Positions 9,975 to 16,896 of a DNA stretch of 40,976 bases are shown piece by piece. Location: positions 1 to 40,976 of IMG/VR virus record IMGVR_UViG_3300000117_000065; one strand, written 5' to 3'. The stretch is from a virus. A model generated the notes under the pieces. That model did not search any database and was not told where the DNA came from. It worked only from the letters and a program-made list of their open reading frames with translations. How positions within the stretch are numbered: position 1 is the first letter of the stretch; the number at the start of each line of letters is the position of its first letter. Position numbers and translations under genes: made by a program.

Positions 9975-10188
9975 TTATTGAACTGTGGTTTCGATGGTGA
10001 TCTTGACCTTCACAATTTCCATATCCTGGAATAGGTCATCCTGGGCATAGAGTTCTTTCCTGAGCTCTCGGCACTCTTCCCTGGTGGTGCAGATAGACCA
10101 ATCCAATGGACACTTGGTGCCCTTAATTCTAAGAGCCCAGCCATCATGGCCCCCATCGGTTTGATCTGTGCTGAAGGAATCGTTTCAT
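9975..10188 (-). pseudogene. Small conserved-looking gene with a +1 frameshift near its start
   Basis: Reading leftward, an ATG at 10188-10186 follows the stop of the preceding gene, but its frame stops after 14 codons. Skipping one base after ATG AAA opens a frame to TAA at 9977-9975. That frame contains GGHDGWALRIKGTKCPLDW and CTTREECRELRKELYAQDD and ends KVKITIETTVQ. This continuous protein-like sequence has no ATG or GTG start near its beginning; the first TTG is well inside. A sequencing or assembly base error, a real disabling mutation or programmed frameshifting would all explain it. The intact product would be about 70 residues, function unknown. Confidence 0.55.
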
Positions 10189-10191
10189 GGA

Positions 10192-11202
10192 TTAGAAGTT
10201 TAGAGTCACCCTGGGCAACTTACCTTCAACAATGGCATTGAGGACATCAACGGCATCGGATTCACTGATGCCAATCTGCTCAACCAGGGCATCAAAAACA
10301 TCCTGACCGCATTTCTGCCTGTGAGCATCATCAGCTTCCCGGGCTTCACGCTCTGATTTTTCAGCGGCCTCACGGTCTTGCTGTTCCTGGATAGCCTTTT
10401 TACGGGCATCCTCGGCAGCCTGAGCCTCACGTTGCCTGGCCTCTTCAGCTTCACGCTCTGCGCGTTCTGCCTGGTCTTTGAGATCCTGTTCGCGCTGGGC
10501 AGCTGCTTGACGTTCCTGCTCGGCTTTTTCCTCAGCCTCACGTTTTGCCTTATCTTCAGCCTCTTGGCGAATCTGTTCTTCCCGGGCTTTCTGTTGGCGC
10601 TCCTCTTCCTCTCGGCGTAGGCGATCCAATTCAGCTTTCTCAGCTTCAGCCTTTGATTTGGCTTCAAACTGCTTGTTGAGTTCAGAAAGGGTGTAGGCCT
10701 TCAAGGTAGCGGCTTCTTGCTCAAATTCCTCGAGAGAGTCATCCACAGTGAATTCCTCCACCATTTGGATCTTCTCTTTGATCTGAGCAGAGGTATCGTG
10801 CTCAGTGAAACTGGTTGCTGAATTGCGAAGCCATTCCAGTTTTTCCTGGTGAGCAGCAATGCGATCTTTTTCACGTTGCTCGATCTCATCAATGGGTTTC
10901 TGGTGTACCAGGATCATCCCTTCAAGCTGGGCGGTGATTTCTTTGGCCTTGGCATCAATCGCTCTGCCATAGTCCAGAGAGGCCTGTTTGGCAGCCTTAC
11001 GGGCATTCTCGATAGCGGACTTGGTTTTCCGGATCTTGAACACATGGCTTCTGGCATCTTTGTTGCCCTGCTTGTCCTCATAGTCAAAGACAGCGGAGCT
11101 ATTGAGTTTTTCCAATTCATCCAGTTGAGCCTGGAATGGATCGAATACGGTGATGTTGGTTGCATCGAAAGGGATCAGTTCACCTTCTACTGGTTGGTTC
11201 AT
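10192..11202 (-). CDS. Coiled-coil early protein of the recombination operon
   Basis: A 336-residue protein. The middle half (roughly residues 165-300) is an almost uninterrupted Glu/Lys/Arg/Ala coiled coil with repeated RREEEER and AEEKAEQER-type heptads. The N-terminal 130 residues look globular, and the last 45 residues (CGQDVFDALVEQIGISESD onward) form a small non-coiled domain. Its start overlaps the exonuclease stop by four bases and has a GGAGA site. Similar coiled-coil proteins often sit beside Erf or YqaJ genes in phages, where a role assisting recombination is suspected. No catalytic motif is visible. Confidence 0.8.
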   Translation of the reverse strand: MNQPVEGELIPFDATNITVFDPFQAQLDELEKLNSSAVFDYEDKQGNKDARSHVFKIRKTKSAIENARKAAKQASLDYGRAIDAKAKEITAQLEGMILVHQKPIDEIEQREKDRIAAHQEKLEWLRNSATSFTEHDTSAQIKEKIQMVEEFTVDDSLEEFEQEAATLKAYTLSELNKQFEAKSKAEAEKAELDRLRREEEERQQKAREEQIRQEAEDKAKREAEEKAEQERQAAAQREQDLKDQAERAEREAEEARQREAQAAEDARKKAIQEQQDREAAEKSEREAREADDAHRQKCGQDVFDALVEQIGISESDAVDVLNAIVEGKLPRVTLNF

Positions 11203-11840
11203 GATTTTTTCTCCATCATGGATTTCATTTGAGCCACCAGCTGATCCAACTCAGCAAGAAAGCTGATTACTTCTTGGCACATATCAGCTGCTTTGTTGGG
11301 ATCAAGTTGGTAGCGGACACACTTGTATGCCAACTCGGTAGGGAGTCGGTCATCAAAGGATACGAAGTCACACCACTTCCTATCAGCACAAGCCATCTGG
11401 CAAGTCATCTGCCATTCGTACTTTGGATCGATACGGCCAGTCATCAGGAATTCGATGTGGGTAGCGGTATTGGGAACCTTGATCTCAAGCATTCCATCAT
11501 CGCCAACCAAACCATCTGGGCTGGCGCCGAACATAGGAATGGATGGGTGATCGATAAAGGCTACCTCCTGGACCATACTGCCAGTCTCGCCTTCATACGT
11601 GCCTCTGGCTATGGGTTCCAGATCAATGCCACGCTGCATAGGTGCGCTGACAAAATTCTCAGCCTGGGTACCGGAAAGGCGCTCACACAGCAATTCCATA
11701 CGGTAGTTCTTACGGGCTGCAGCCTCACCAGATCGGATGGTGGCCATAACATCAGCCACCCGGGAAGCGGTTACCTTGCCTAGTCTCATTTGTCTCCAGG
11801 CCTCTGTGCGTTGTTCAACTTCTGATTGATGGTGCGTCAT
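11199..11840 (-). CDS. YqaJ-type viral recombinase / lambda-exonuclease-like nuclease
   Basis: A 213-residue member of the YqaJ/lambda Exo family within the PD-(D/E)XK nucleases. The opening QRTEAWRQMRLGKVTASRVA is the family's typical N-terminal signature. The catalytic core is visible as GASPDGLVGDDGMLEIKVP (Asp, then Glu-x-Lys at about residues 108-124), followed by a helix with WQMTCQMACADRKWCDFV. These enzymes resect one strand of duplex DNA so that an annealing protein can pair the exposed strand. Here that partner is the Erf protein two genes upstream. The homing endonuclease gene overlaps its first 26 bases. Confidence 0.9.
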   Translation of the reverse strand: MTHHQSEVEQRTEAWRQMRLGKVTASRVADVMATIRSGEAAARKNYRMELLCERLSGTQAENFVSAPMQRGIDLEPIARGTYEGETGSMVQEVAFIDHPSIPMFGASPDGLVGDDGMLEIKVPNTATHIEFLMTGRIDPKYEWQMTCQMACADRKWCDFVSFDDRLPTELAYKCVRYQLDPNKAADMCQEVISFLAELDQLVAQMKSMMEKKS

Positions 11841-12312
11841 GTAATTTTTTCCTCATATTTTGATAAGCAATGGAGGCCTCTTCTGGTGTATCGAAAGTAC
11901 CTATGGTTATCAGTTTTTTGTTTGCGGTAATTCTGGCAGAGAATCTTTCTGATTTATGGTTTCTTCTAACCCCTGCTGGTAAACCGCTTCCATTGATTTT
12001 TTTGCAATGGTTTTGGGTATTAGAAAGGGGTGTGGCAGCACGAAGATTGCTTATCCTGTTGTCCGTAGAATCGCCATTTATGTGGTCGATCATTTTTGGT
12101 AAATAGCCATGAACATATAAAAATGCCAGCCTATGAGCTTTATATTTTTTACTGTTAATTGTGATTACCAGGTATGATCTCCCGCGAGATTTATTAATAC
12201 ATCCAGCGGGTTTTCCCTTCTTCTCAATATGGTGTTTATTTACATTCTTCCAGAAGAACTCACCTGTTTCTGGTTTGAATAAAATCAGATTTCTGAGAGT
12301 CTTCCTGTTCAT
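11815..12312 (-). CDS. HNH homing endonuclease with AP2 DNA-binding domain
   Basis: A 165-residue free-standing homing endonuclease. The HNH nuclease occupies about residues 60-100 (HRLAFLYVHGYLPKMIDHIN, then GDSTDNRISNLR). It is followed by an AP2-like domain at about 110-155 (GVRRNHKSERFSARI, IGTFDTPEEASIAYQNMRK). The gene is visibly more AT-rich than its neighbours and separates the annealing gene from its exonuclease partner. Its 3' end overlaps the exonuclease start by 26 bases. This is typical of a mobile nuclease that cuts endonuclease-free alleles and spreads by repair. Whether it is active cannot be read from the sequence. Confidence 0.92.
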   Translation of the reverse strand: MNRKTLRNLILFKPETGEFFWKNVNKHHIEKKGKPAGCINKSRGRSYLVITINSKKYKAHRLAFLYVHGYLPKMIDHINGDSTDNRISNLRAATPLSNTQNHCKKINGSGLPAGVRRNHKSERFSARITANKKLITIGTFDTPEEASIAYQNMRKKLHDAPSIRS

Positions 12313-12317
12313 TAAAA

Positions 12318-13091
12318 TTACCCTTGTTTTAGACGTTTCTTGGCAGCGTCTTTAGCCTTGATTAACTGGTTACGGCCAAAACCATCACCATCGAGATCCT
12401 TGTATCCAGCCCTGTAGTCAGTTTCAAGCTGTTCCAGGGATTGAGCATTGACCACCTTGGCTATCCAGTCCTCAGCCTTATCGGAAAGCTGAGATTCCTG
12501 AGAGCTTTCACCATCATCATCTTCATCAGCAGTGGTGATTCCCAAAGCGCCAATCAAGGTATAGCGTTGAAGGTAGCTGACAGTAGATGCCACGGCCTGT
12601 ACAGCATTCTTGGATCCAGTAGCATCTGGCTGGGCAGACATCTTGTTGGATTCGCTATGCCCCATTCTGTGAGTCACAATACAGGTAATGGTGATGCTGT
12701 CAGCGTGTTCCTGCTCGAACCGATAGGAAAGCCCACAATCAGCCAAGTGGCCTCTGATGGCTTTCACAATAGAATCCAGGGGCGCATACATATAGTTATG
12801 GCCTTGCTTGGTTTTAGGGATAGATGGGCAGTTACGCTGAAACATGGATAGCGCATCATAGAATTCTGCTCTGGCTATCTTGGTATCATGGCGCTCTTTG
12901 AGATCCATCAACCTCTCAAGCTGTTCGATGTCAGTGCCTTTCTCCAGAGCCAACTGCAAAAGATTGTCTGGGCTGGTCGCTACCTGTTGTTGGGTATGAA
13001 TTGGTGCAGGTGGTGTTTCATCAAATGGAATGATGTCTGAGGTATCAGCTTCTTCCACTTTTACGTCTTGAGTGTTTTCTTCATCTTGCAT
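12318..13091 (-). CDS. erf: ERF-family single-strand annealing protein
   Basis: A 257-residue protein with the ERF signature. A helical segment (LERLMDLKERHDTKIARAEF) leads into FYDALSMFQRNCPSIPKTK, then YAPLDSIVKAI, then the hallmark VSYLQRYTLIGALGITT around residues 165-185 and an acidic DEDDDGE linker. ERF proteins form rings that anneal complementary single strands, which in P22 helps circularise injected DNA and supports recombination-dependent replication. The first 50 residues are an acidic, probably flexible extension. An AAGGTAAG site precedes the ATG. It works with the YqaJ exonuclease downstream, with the homing endonuclease lying between them. Confidence 0.92.
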   Translation of the reverse strand: MQDEENTQDVKVEEADTSDIIPFDETPPAPIHTQQQVATSPDNLLQLALEKGTDIEQLERLMDLKERHDTKIARAEFYDALSMFQRNCPSIPKTKQGHNYMYAPLDSIVKAIRGHLADCGLSYRFEQEHADSITITCIVTHRMGHSESNKMSAQPDATGSKNAVQAVASTVSYLQRYTLIGALGITTADEDDDGESSQESQLSDKAEDWIAKVVNAQSLEQLETDYRAGYKDLDGDGFGRNQLIKAKDAAKKRLKQG

Positions 13092-13097
13092 GGTTAC

Positions 13098-13595
13098 TTA
13101 CCTTGATTGGTTGTAGTCAAAGTTGTGCTCATCAGCCTCAGATTTGAATGGGTGTGGATCAGTCTCGCAACTGAGCACGTATTCAATCCTGGGTTTGAGA
13201 GGTTCGAGTTCGGTGGTGAAGTAGAGAACCAGTTCCTGATTAATTAGGTCAGATAGTCTACGCTCACCTTCTTCAGCTTCATGGAGTTCCTGAATGCTGA
13301 TCTGCTTACAAAGCAGTTTTGGCCATAGCTCATCAGCATGGTGGTCGTTATACATCCATTCAGCTATGACATCGGAACGGTTTTCAAGAATCCATTCAGT
13401 AATCACACCTGAATCCCTGGTTTGCTCAAGGGCATCTCGAGCATCATCAATAAGGGAATCTACCAAGCTAGTAGCTGCGCCTTGGCGTTGTTTATCGTGA
13501 AAGGCTTTATCAGCAGCCTTGGCTACTAACTCAGTATTCTTGGTTGGATTGAGTGCATCAATCGCACCCTGCATCATAGGGTTTGAGCTAACCAT
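13098..13595 (-). CDS. First gene of the leftward early operon, unknown function
   Basis: A 165-residue protein from the ATG at 13595. I prefer this start over a TTG at 13640 because it has a GAGG site about eight bases upstream and because the TTG lies inside the promoter/operator. The sequence is acidic and helical, with VDSLIDDARDALEQTRDSG, then a Trp-containing stretch (EWILENRSDVIAEWMYNDHH). As the first transcribed gene after the divergent promoter it could be an early regulator or an accessory recombination factor. No known family is recognised. Confidence 0.75.
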   Translation of the reverse strand: MVSSNPMMQGAIDALNPTKNTELVAKAADKAFHDKQRQGAATSLVDSLIDDARDALEQTRDSGVITEWILENRSDVIAEWMYNDHHADELWPKLLCKQISIQELHEAEEGERRLSDLINQELVLYFTTELEPLKPRIEYVLSCETDPHPFKSEADEHNFDYNQSR

Positions 13596-13631
13596 CTGTG
13601 TGTCCTCGTTTTCAAATTTACTGCTAACCGT

Positions 13632-13670
13632 TGTTGACAATGTTAATTATGATGCCACATAATGTCAACA
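13632..13670. promoter_or_regulatory. Divergent early promoters within an inverted repeat (candidate operator)
   Basis: TGTTGACA at 13632-13639 is mirrored by TGTCAACA at 13663-13670. Each arm contains a perfect TTGACA -35 box, one per strand. Rightward, CATAAT at 13658-13663 lies 18 bases from its box and would drive the helix-turn-helix gene. Leftward, TAACAT (13645-13640) lies 17 bases from its box and would drive the recombination operon. The two promoters overlap face to face, so a protein bound to the repeat would affect both. That the arms are an operator rather than only two -35 boxes is inference. Confidence 0.7.
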
Positions 13671-13701
13671 CTGTTTCCAATTTTAATTATTTGAGTTGAT
13701 T

Positions 13702-14187
13702 ATGAACAAAGAGCAAATAGTTCTACTACTAAAAAGACCAGAAACAAATCTCAGCGAGATTGAGAGGGAAACTGGCATCACCAGGCCAACACTGAGAGCT
13801 ATCCGTGATGGTAGTAAAAATATTGATTTGTTCGATAAGACGCTAAATCTGCTTAGCTACTTTAGAAGCAAAGGGTTGGTTGATGGAATCGACTTGGAAC
13901 AGCTTTGTATTCGTGTAAATGTCGGAATTGATGATGTTGCTATTACTGGGATAAATGGCTTGGTGAGCGCTCAGGATATAGAAAAAATTCAAGATAAAGC
14001 TGTTTCTGGCGTTAATTATAAGAACGGTCCTGGGGTTTACACATTTGAGTGTGACTTCATTCCGGCTTTGTATGGAGATGGAAACAAGTTCATTGAAAGT
14101 GAACGATGGGATTTTCGATTAATAGGTTACGAAACTAATGAATGTAGCGCTGAGAATAGTACCAGTGCAGCCAGTTCGACCAACTAA
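13702..14187 (+). CDS. Helix-turn-helix transcriptional regulator, repressor-like
   Basis: A 161-residue protein from the ATG at 13702; an in-frame TTG at 13696 is less likely. Residues 16-37 (NLSEIERETGITRPTLRAIR) form a clear helix-turn-helix, and the rest has no recognised domain. The tail is Ser/Asn-rich. It is transcribed away from the recombination operon across a symmetric promoter region, the usual arrangement for a phage repressor or Cro-like switch protein that controls both directions. No LexA-type self-cleavage motif is visible and no integrase is present, so lysogeny cannot be assumed. Confidence 0.75.
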   Translation: MNKEQIVLLLKRPETNLSEIERETGITRPTLRAIRDGSKNIDLFDKTLNLLSYFRSKGLVDGIDLEQLCIRVNVGIDDVAITGINGLVSAQDIEKIQDKAVSGVNYKNGPGVYTFECDFIPALYGDGNKFIESERWDFRLIGYETNECSAENSTSAASSTN

Positions 14188-14203
14188 GTTTAATAGACAA
14201 AAG

Positions 14204-14302
14204 ATGGTTGAAGTGACTTGCCCCCGATGTCATAAGCAAGTATCTGGGGTTCGTTCATGCAAGTATCCAACCTGCCCAAGAAACCGCAATGATGAATTTT
14301 AG
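14204..14302 (+). CDS. 32-residue putative zinc-knuckle protein
   Basis: The frame opens MVEVTCPRCHKQVSGVRSC and ends TCPRNRNDEF. It carries a CxxC pair followed by a C-x5-C pair with an intervening His, a plausible single zinc-binding ribbon. The stop overlaps the start of the next gene (14289), suggesting translational coupling. The upstream site is weak. The cysteine spacing is the main reason to regard so short a frame as real. Confidence 0.5.
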   Translation: MVEVTCPRCHKQVSGVRSCKYPTCPRNRNDEF

Positions 14303-14492
14303 TATGCAGCCAAGACAATCTGGAAAGTCATTCCAGGTATCAGTATGGCTGTGCAAGCAAGTGCTTCACTGGATCTGTTTCTATCGCCCATCCAATGAGG
14401 ATACCCGGGAAGCCATGGTGGTTATCTTTGGTAAAGAAGTTGTAGACCAGGCCGGCAGAGAGCTATGCCAACCAATACAGGAAAAGAAGTAA
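14289..14492 (+). CDS. 67-residue protein of unknown function
   Basis: It starts at an ATGATG overlapping the end of the zinc-knuckle frame and ends in a TAATG shared with the next gene, so it sits inside a tightly coupled run of small genes. The sequence includes QPRQSGKSF near the N terminus, which superficially resembles a P-loop but lacks the rest of an NTPase, and a hydrophobic Trp/Cys-rich stretch (VSVWLCKQVLHWICF) that could lie in a membrane or protein core. No family is recognised. Confidence 0.55.
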   Translation: MMNFSMQPRQSGKSFQVSVWLCKQVLHWICFYRPSNEDTREAMVVIFGKEVVDQAGRELCQPIQEKK

Positions 14493-14659
14493 TGACCAAA
14501 GACCAGAAGCAACTCATTGATGACTGCTTAAAGCGCCAGGATCGCCTCACAGACTGGGAGCGAACCTTCGTGAATAACCTCTCTAACCAGAGTAAAATCA
14601 GCCCAGATCAGGAAACGCACCTAAACAAGATCTGGGATAAAGCGACTGAGGAAGGTTAA
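14492..14659 (+). CDS. 55-residue conserved-type small phage protein
   Basis: The ATG at 14492 shares its A with the previous TAA and has an AGGAAAAGAAG site, so I prefer it to the in-frame ATG at 14465. The product is helical and hydrophilic: DRLTDWERTFVNNLSNQS, then a Lys/Asp-rich end. The pattern DWErtF..nl..q..l....e..L..Iw is familiar from small early proteins next to replication genes in several phages, but their function is not known to me. Confidence 0.6.
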   Translation: MTKDQKQLIDDCLKRQDRLTDWERTFVNNLSNQSKISPDQETHLNKIWDKATEEG

Positions 14660-14719
14660 AGAAATCTTTACTCAGTGATTGACGATTAAAAAATAGGAGA
14701 GTAAATTTCAATCCGTCCC

Positions 14720-14820
14720 AAAAAGACGAAAGCCCCACTGAACGGTAAACAGTGAGGCCTTCGATTTGAGGACACCAGAGATGATTGTTGAGGCCTTCTC
14801 TGATGCAGTGCAATTAAGCG
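14720..14820 (-). ncRNA. Candidate minus-strand small RNA of about 100 nt
   Basis: A self-contained leftward unit in a gene-free region. It has a consensus -10 box (TATAAT, read leftward at 14832-14827), a predicted start near 14820 and a terminator hairpin with a T-rich tail ending near 14720. The transcript would contain a CAGAGA...TCTCTG stem whose loop holds AAGGCCTCA. The same nonamer recurs as the 5' arm of the terminator. No open frame fills it. It could be a regulatory RNA; targets are unknown. Confidence 0.5.
14732..14758 (-). terminator. Intrinsic terminator of the candidate small RNA (leftward)
   Basis: GCCCCACTG (14732-14740) pairs with CAGTGAGGC (14750-14758) around a 9-base loop with one mismatch. 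Read leftward the hairpin is followed by TTTCGTCTTTTT (14731-14720). No T-run exists on the rightward strand, so it acts leftward, although no leftward protein gene lies to its right. Confidence 0.65.
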
Positions 14821-14826
14821 AGAGCA

Positions 14827-14854
14827 ATTATACCGCATCAATTTCCCCCCACAA
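14827..14854 (-). promoter_or_regulatory. Sigma70-type promoter for the candidate small RNA
   Basis: Read leftward: TTGTGG (14854-14849), a 16-base spacer, then a perfect TATAAT (14832-14827). The -35 box is weak but the -10 is consensus and sits about 70 bases before a matching terminator. Confidence 0.5.
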
Positions 14855-14859
14855 TACCT

Positions 14860-15130
14860 TTTTCTCTGGCGTCAGACGGGTTTACCCCACGGCATGACGT
14901 TAATCCTGCGTGGCGTAGCTGGAGAGCAATAAACTTTTTACCAAAAACCCAGGCGCTGACCTACCACTGTCAACCTGGTACCCATTTAAAGGTTTGTATC
15001 TGATCCATTGATCAGAGGAACGGTGAACAGATTGATCCCTTTCACTGGTTGGCATAGTAAGTCCAACAACTTAGTACCCTGCCATTGGCTACCCTGATCA
15101 GGTTTTAAAGGGGAAAAGAGTGGTTATTGG
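14860..15130. other. Noncoding stretch with no gene seen
   Basis: No credible reading frame occurs on either strand, as stops are frequent and no start has a good site. Short inverted repeats are present: CCACG-type arms around 14875-14905, and TGATCAG twice near 15015 and 15095. The right end carries the AAGAGGA site for the gene at 15151. The stretch may hold structured RNA, control sequence or a replication origin. I see no iterated repeat strong enough to call an origin. Confidence 0.4.
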
Positions 15131-15150
15131 TTTAATAAGAGGATTTTGAA

Positions 15151-15666
15151 ATGGAGAATGAATTGGGGTTATCGTCAGCATTATTCAGTTTATGTGGACG
15201 ATATAGATACGGGCTTTTTAGAGTGAAAGGAAGTCCGTTTTCAGAAGCAAAAGCACTTGGTTTTATTATGCTGAACCCATCAACTGCTGATGGTGAGAAA
15301 GACGATCCAACCATAAAACGCTGCATGTCTTTTGCTGATTCATTTGGTTATCAAGGGATTTTGGTTGCCAATTTATATTCATACCGGGCAACCGACCCCA
15401 CAGATTTATGGGTCGAGCTCGATCCTGTTGGGCCATTCAATGATGATCATTTAAGACAGGCTTTAAGAGCAGCCGAAAAAGTAGTGTGCGCTTGGGGAAC
15501 CAACGCTGAGGATAGCCGTGTCGATGATTTTTTAAATATTGCAGAAGATGAAGGTATTGATCTTTATTGTCTTGGTATTAACCAAGATGGATCACCAAAG
15601 CATCCGCTTTACTTAAAGGGAGATTCACAGCTAATACCATTTAAACTTTTCAAGGAAACATCATGA
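15151..15666 (+). CDS. DUF1643-family protein
   Basis: A 171-residue DUF1643 protein. The family hallmark GFIMLNPSTADGEKDDPTIK is followed by a conserved RC, then FGYQGILVANLYSYRATDP around residues 40-85. A later VVCAWGTNAE motif and a C-terminal PKHPLYLKGD complete the pattern. The biochemical function of the family is unknown; members occur in phages and near DNA-modification or restriction genes. An AGAGGA site precedes the ATG. It begins the rightward early/middle operon, and its last four bases overlap the next start. Confidence 0.88.
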   Translation: MENELGLSSALFSLCGRYRYGLFRVKGSPFSEAKALGFIMLNPSTADGEKDDPTIKRCMSFADSFGYQGILVANLYSYRATDPTDLWVELDPVGPFNDDHLRQALRAAEKVVCAWGTNAEDSRVDDFLNIAEDEGIDLYCLGINQDGSPKHPLYLKGDSQLIPFKLFKETS

Positions 15667-15845
15667 AATACATTGCAATAACCAACGATGATCACGAATA
15701 CCCAGGGAGAGTCATCTTCTACTCATTGGGTGCTAGTCGCAACACAGCCATGAATCTAGCTTGCCTGAATGGCTATAAACCCCATGAATTGATGATTGTC
15801 ACTGAGGCAGTAGCGGCATCTAGAATGAAGCATTGGAGTAACTGA
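15663..15845 (+). CDS. 60-residue protein of unknown function
   Basis: It overlaps both neighbours (four bases upstream, one base downstream), so it is clearly embedded in the operon. The product starts MKYIAITNDDHEYPGRVIFY and has a mixed alpha/beta character. No motif is recognised. Translational coupling to the DUF1643 and DUF5131 genes suggests co-expression rather than a specific role. Confidence 0.65.
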   Translation: MKYIAITNDDHEYPGRVIFYSLGASRNTAMNLACLNGYKPHELMIVTEAVAASRMKHWSN

Positions 15846-16735
15846 TGAGCGACAAGACTGAAATCGCCTGGTGCGATTCAACTTTCAACGGGTGGATGGG
15901 ATGTACCAAAGTTGGTCCTGGATGCGATCACTGCTATGCAGAGCGCGACATGGATCACAGGTACGGCAAAGTGAATTGGGGTGCTGGAAATCCTCGATCG
16001 CGGACTTCTGAAGCCAACTGGAAAAACCCTATCAAATGGAACAAAAAGCCGTTCTACGAGTGTGGCAACTGTGGATGGCGCGGAGAACAAAAAGAAATGG
16101 TTCCATGGGATGATTCTTATGGATCAGTTATTTCATGCCCTAAATGTCATCAAGGACAATTTAAGCATGCTCGAAGGCGCGTTTTCTGTTCTTCCCTATC
16201 TGATGTATTCGATAACGAAGTAGATCCAGCGTGGAGAATGGATTTATTTAGCCTGATTGCGAAAACGCCCAATCTCGACTGGTTGCTTCTCACCAAGAGA
16301 ATCGGAAATGTCATGCCGATGTGCTCTAAAGACAGTCTCATGTTTGACCTTATATGCGAAAGAGTCTGGCTGGGCATTACCGTAGTAAACCAGCTGGAAG
16401 CAGATCGGGACATACCTAAATTAATGCAGGTGCCAGCCCATATTCGATTTTTGAGTATGGAGCCCTTGCTTGAATACGTTTCCTTAGATGCAGCTGTAGG
16501 CTATGACAAAGAAATAAGCGGCTTTGATCCATTTGCTACAAGGGCAAGCTGGGTCATCACTGGCGGGGAATCAGGCCCAGGGCATAGAGAATTCAATCCT
16601 GATTGGGCTCGATCCTTACGCGATCAGTGCAAAGCAGCCGAAATCCCCTTCTTTATGAAACAGATGTCAGCTGCCAGTCAAAGATCCATGCCTGAAATCC
16701 CAGAAGATTTGCAGGTAAGGAAGTTTCCCAAATGA
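15845..16735 (+). CDS. DUF5131 (phage Gp37/Gp68-like) Cys-cluster protein
   Basis: A 296-residue DUF5131 protein. The N-terminal IAWCDSTFNGWMGCTKVGPG leads to Cys20, Cys27 and Cys30 (C-x6-C-x2-C, followed by YAE), an arrangement resembling Fe-S/radical-SAM-like clusters. Around residues 73-101 two CxxC pairs (CGNC, CPKC) form a zinc-ribbon insertion. The later segments LLLTKRIGNV, RVWLGITV, IRFLSMEPLLE and WVITGGESGPG are family signatures. The activity of DUF5131 is not established; a nucleic-acid or nucleotide modification role is often suspected. It sits with two DNA methyltransferases in one operon. Confidence 0.9.
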   Translation: MSDKTEIAWCDSTFNGWMGCTKVGPGCDHCYAERDMDHRYGKVNWGAGNPRSRTSEANWKNPIKWNKKPFYECGNCGWRGEQKEMVPWDDSYGSVISCPKCHQGQFKHARRRVFCSSLSDVFDNEVDPAWRMDLFSLIAKTPNLDWLLLTKRIGNVMPMCSKDSLMFDLICERVWLGITVVNQLEADRDIPKLMQVPAHIRFLSMEPLLEYVSLDAAVGYDKEISGFDPFATRASWVITGGESGPGHREFNPDWARSLRDQCKAAEIPFFMKQMSAASQRSMPEIPEDLQVRKFPK

Positions 16736-16896
16736 CATCTGATCAGTACCAGGAATTCAAAGAGCGCCATAACCTCTGCGATAGAGAGATGGAGCTTTTG
16801 GATGTTGAAGTCAGCCCTTGGCTGAAAGAGATACAGGAAAACCAAAATGACGCAACTGGAACAGACCCAGAAGCTGATCAATCAGCTGCAGGATGA
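16732..16896 (+). CDS. 54-residue acidic small protein
   Basis: The ATG overlaps the DUF5131 stop (ATGA). The frame runs to TGA at 16896 and overlaps the following replication gene by 50 bases in another frame. It starts MTSDQYQEFKERHNLCDREM and is helical and acidic. The coupling and composition support a real gene, but the long overlap and lack of a recognised family limit certainty. Confidence 0.5.
   Translation: MTSDQYQEFKERHNLCDREMELLDVEVSPWLKEIQENQNDATGTDPEADQSAAG

Noticed and set aside
14289-14330. P-loop NTPase motif in QPRQSGKSF
   Set aside because: The protein is only 67 residues and lacks a Walker B or nucleotide-binding fold; the likeness is too short.
14598-14813. Leftward 71-codon reading frame
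   Set aside because: It overlaps the gene ending at 14659 and the small-RNA terminator, has no ribosome site, and its sequence is not protein-like. The RNA explanation fits better.
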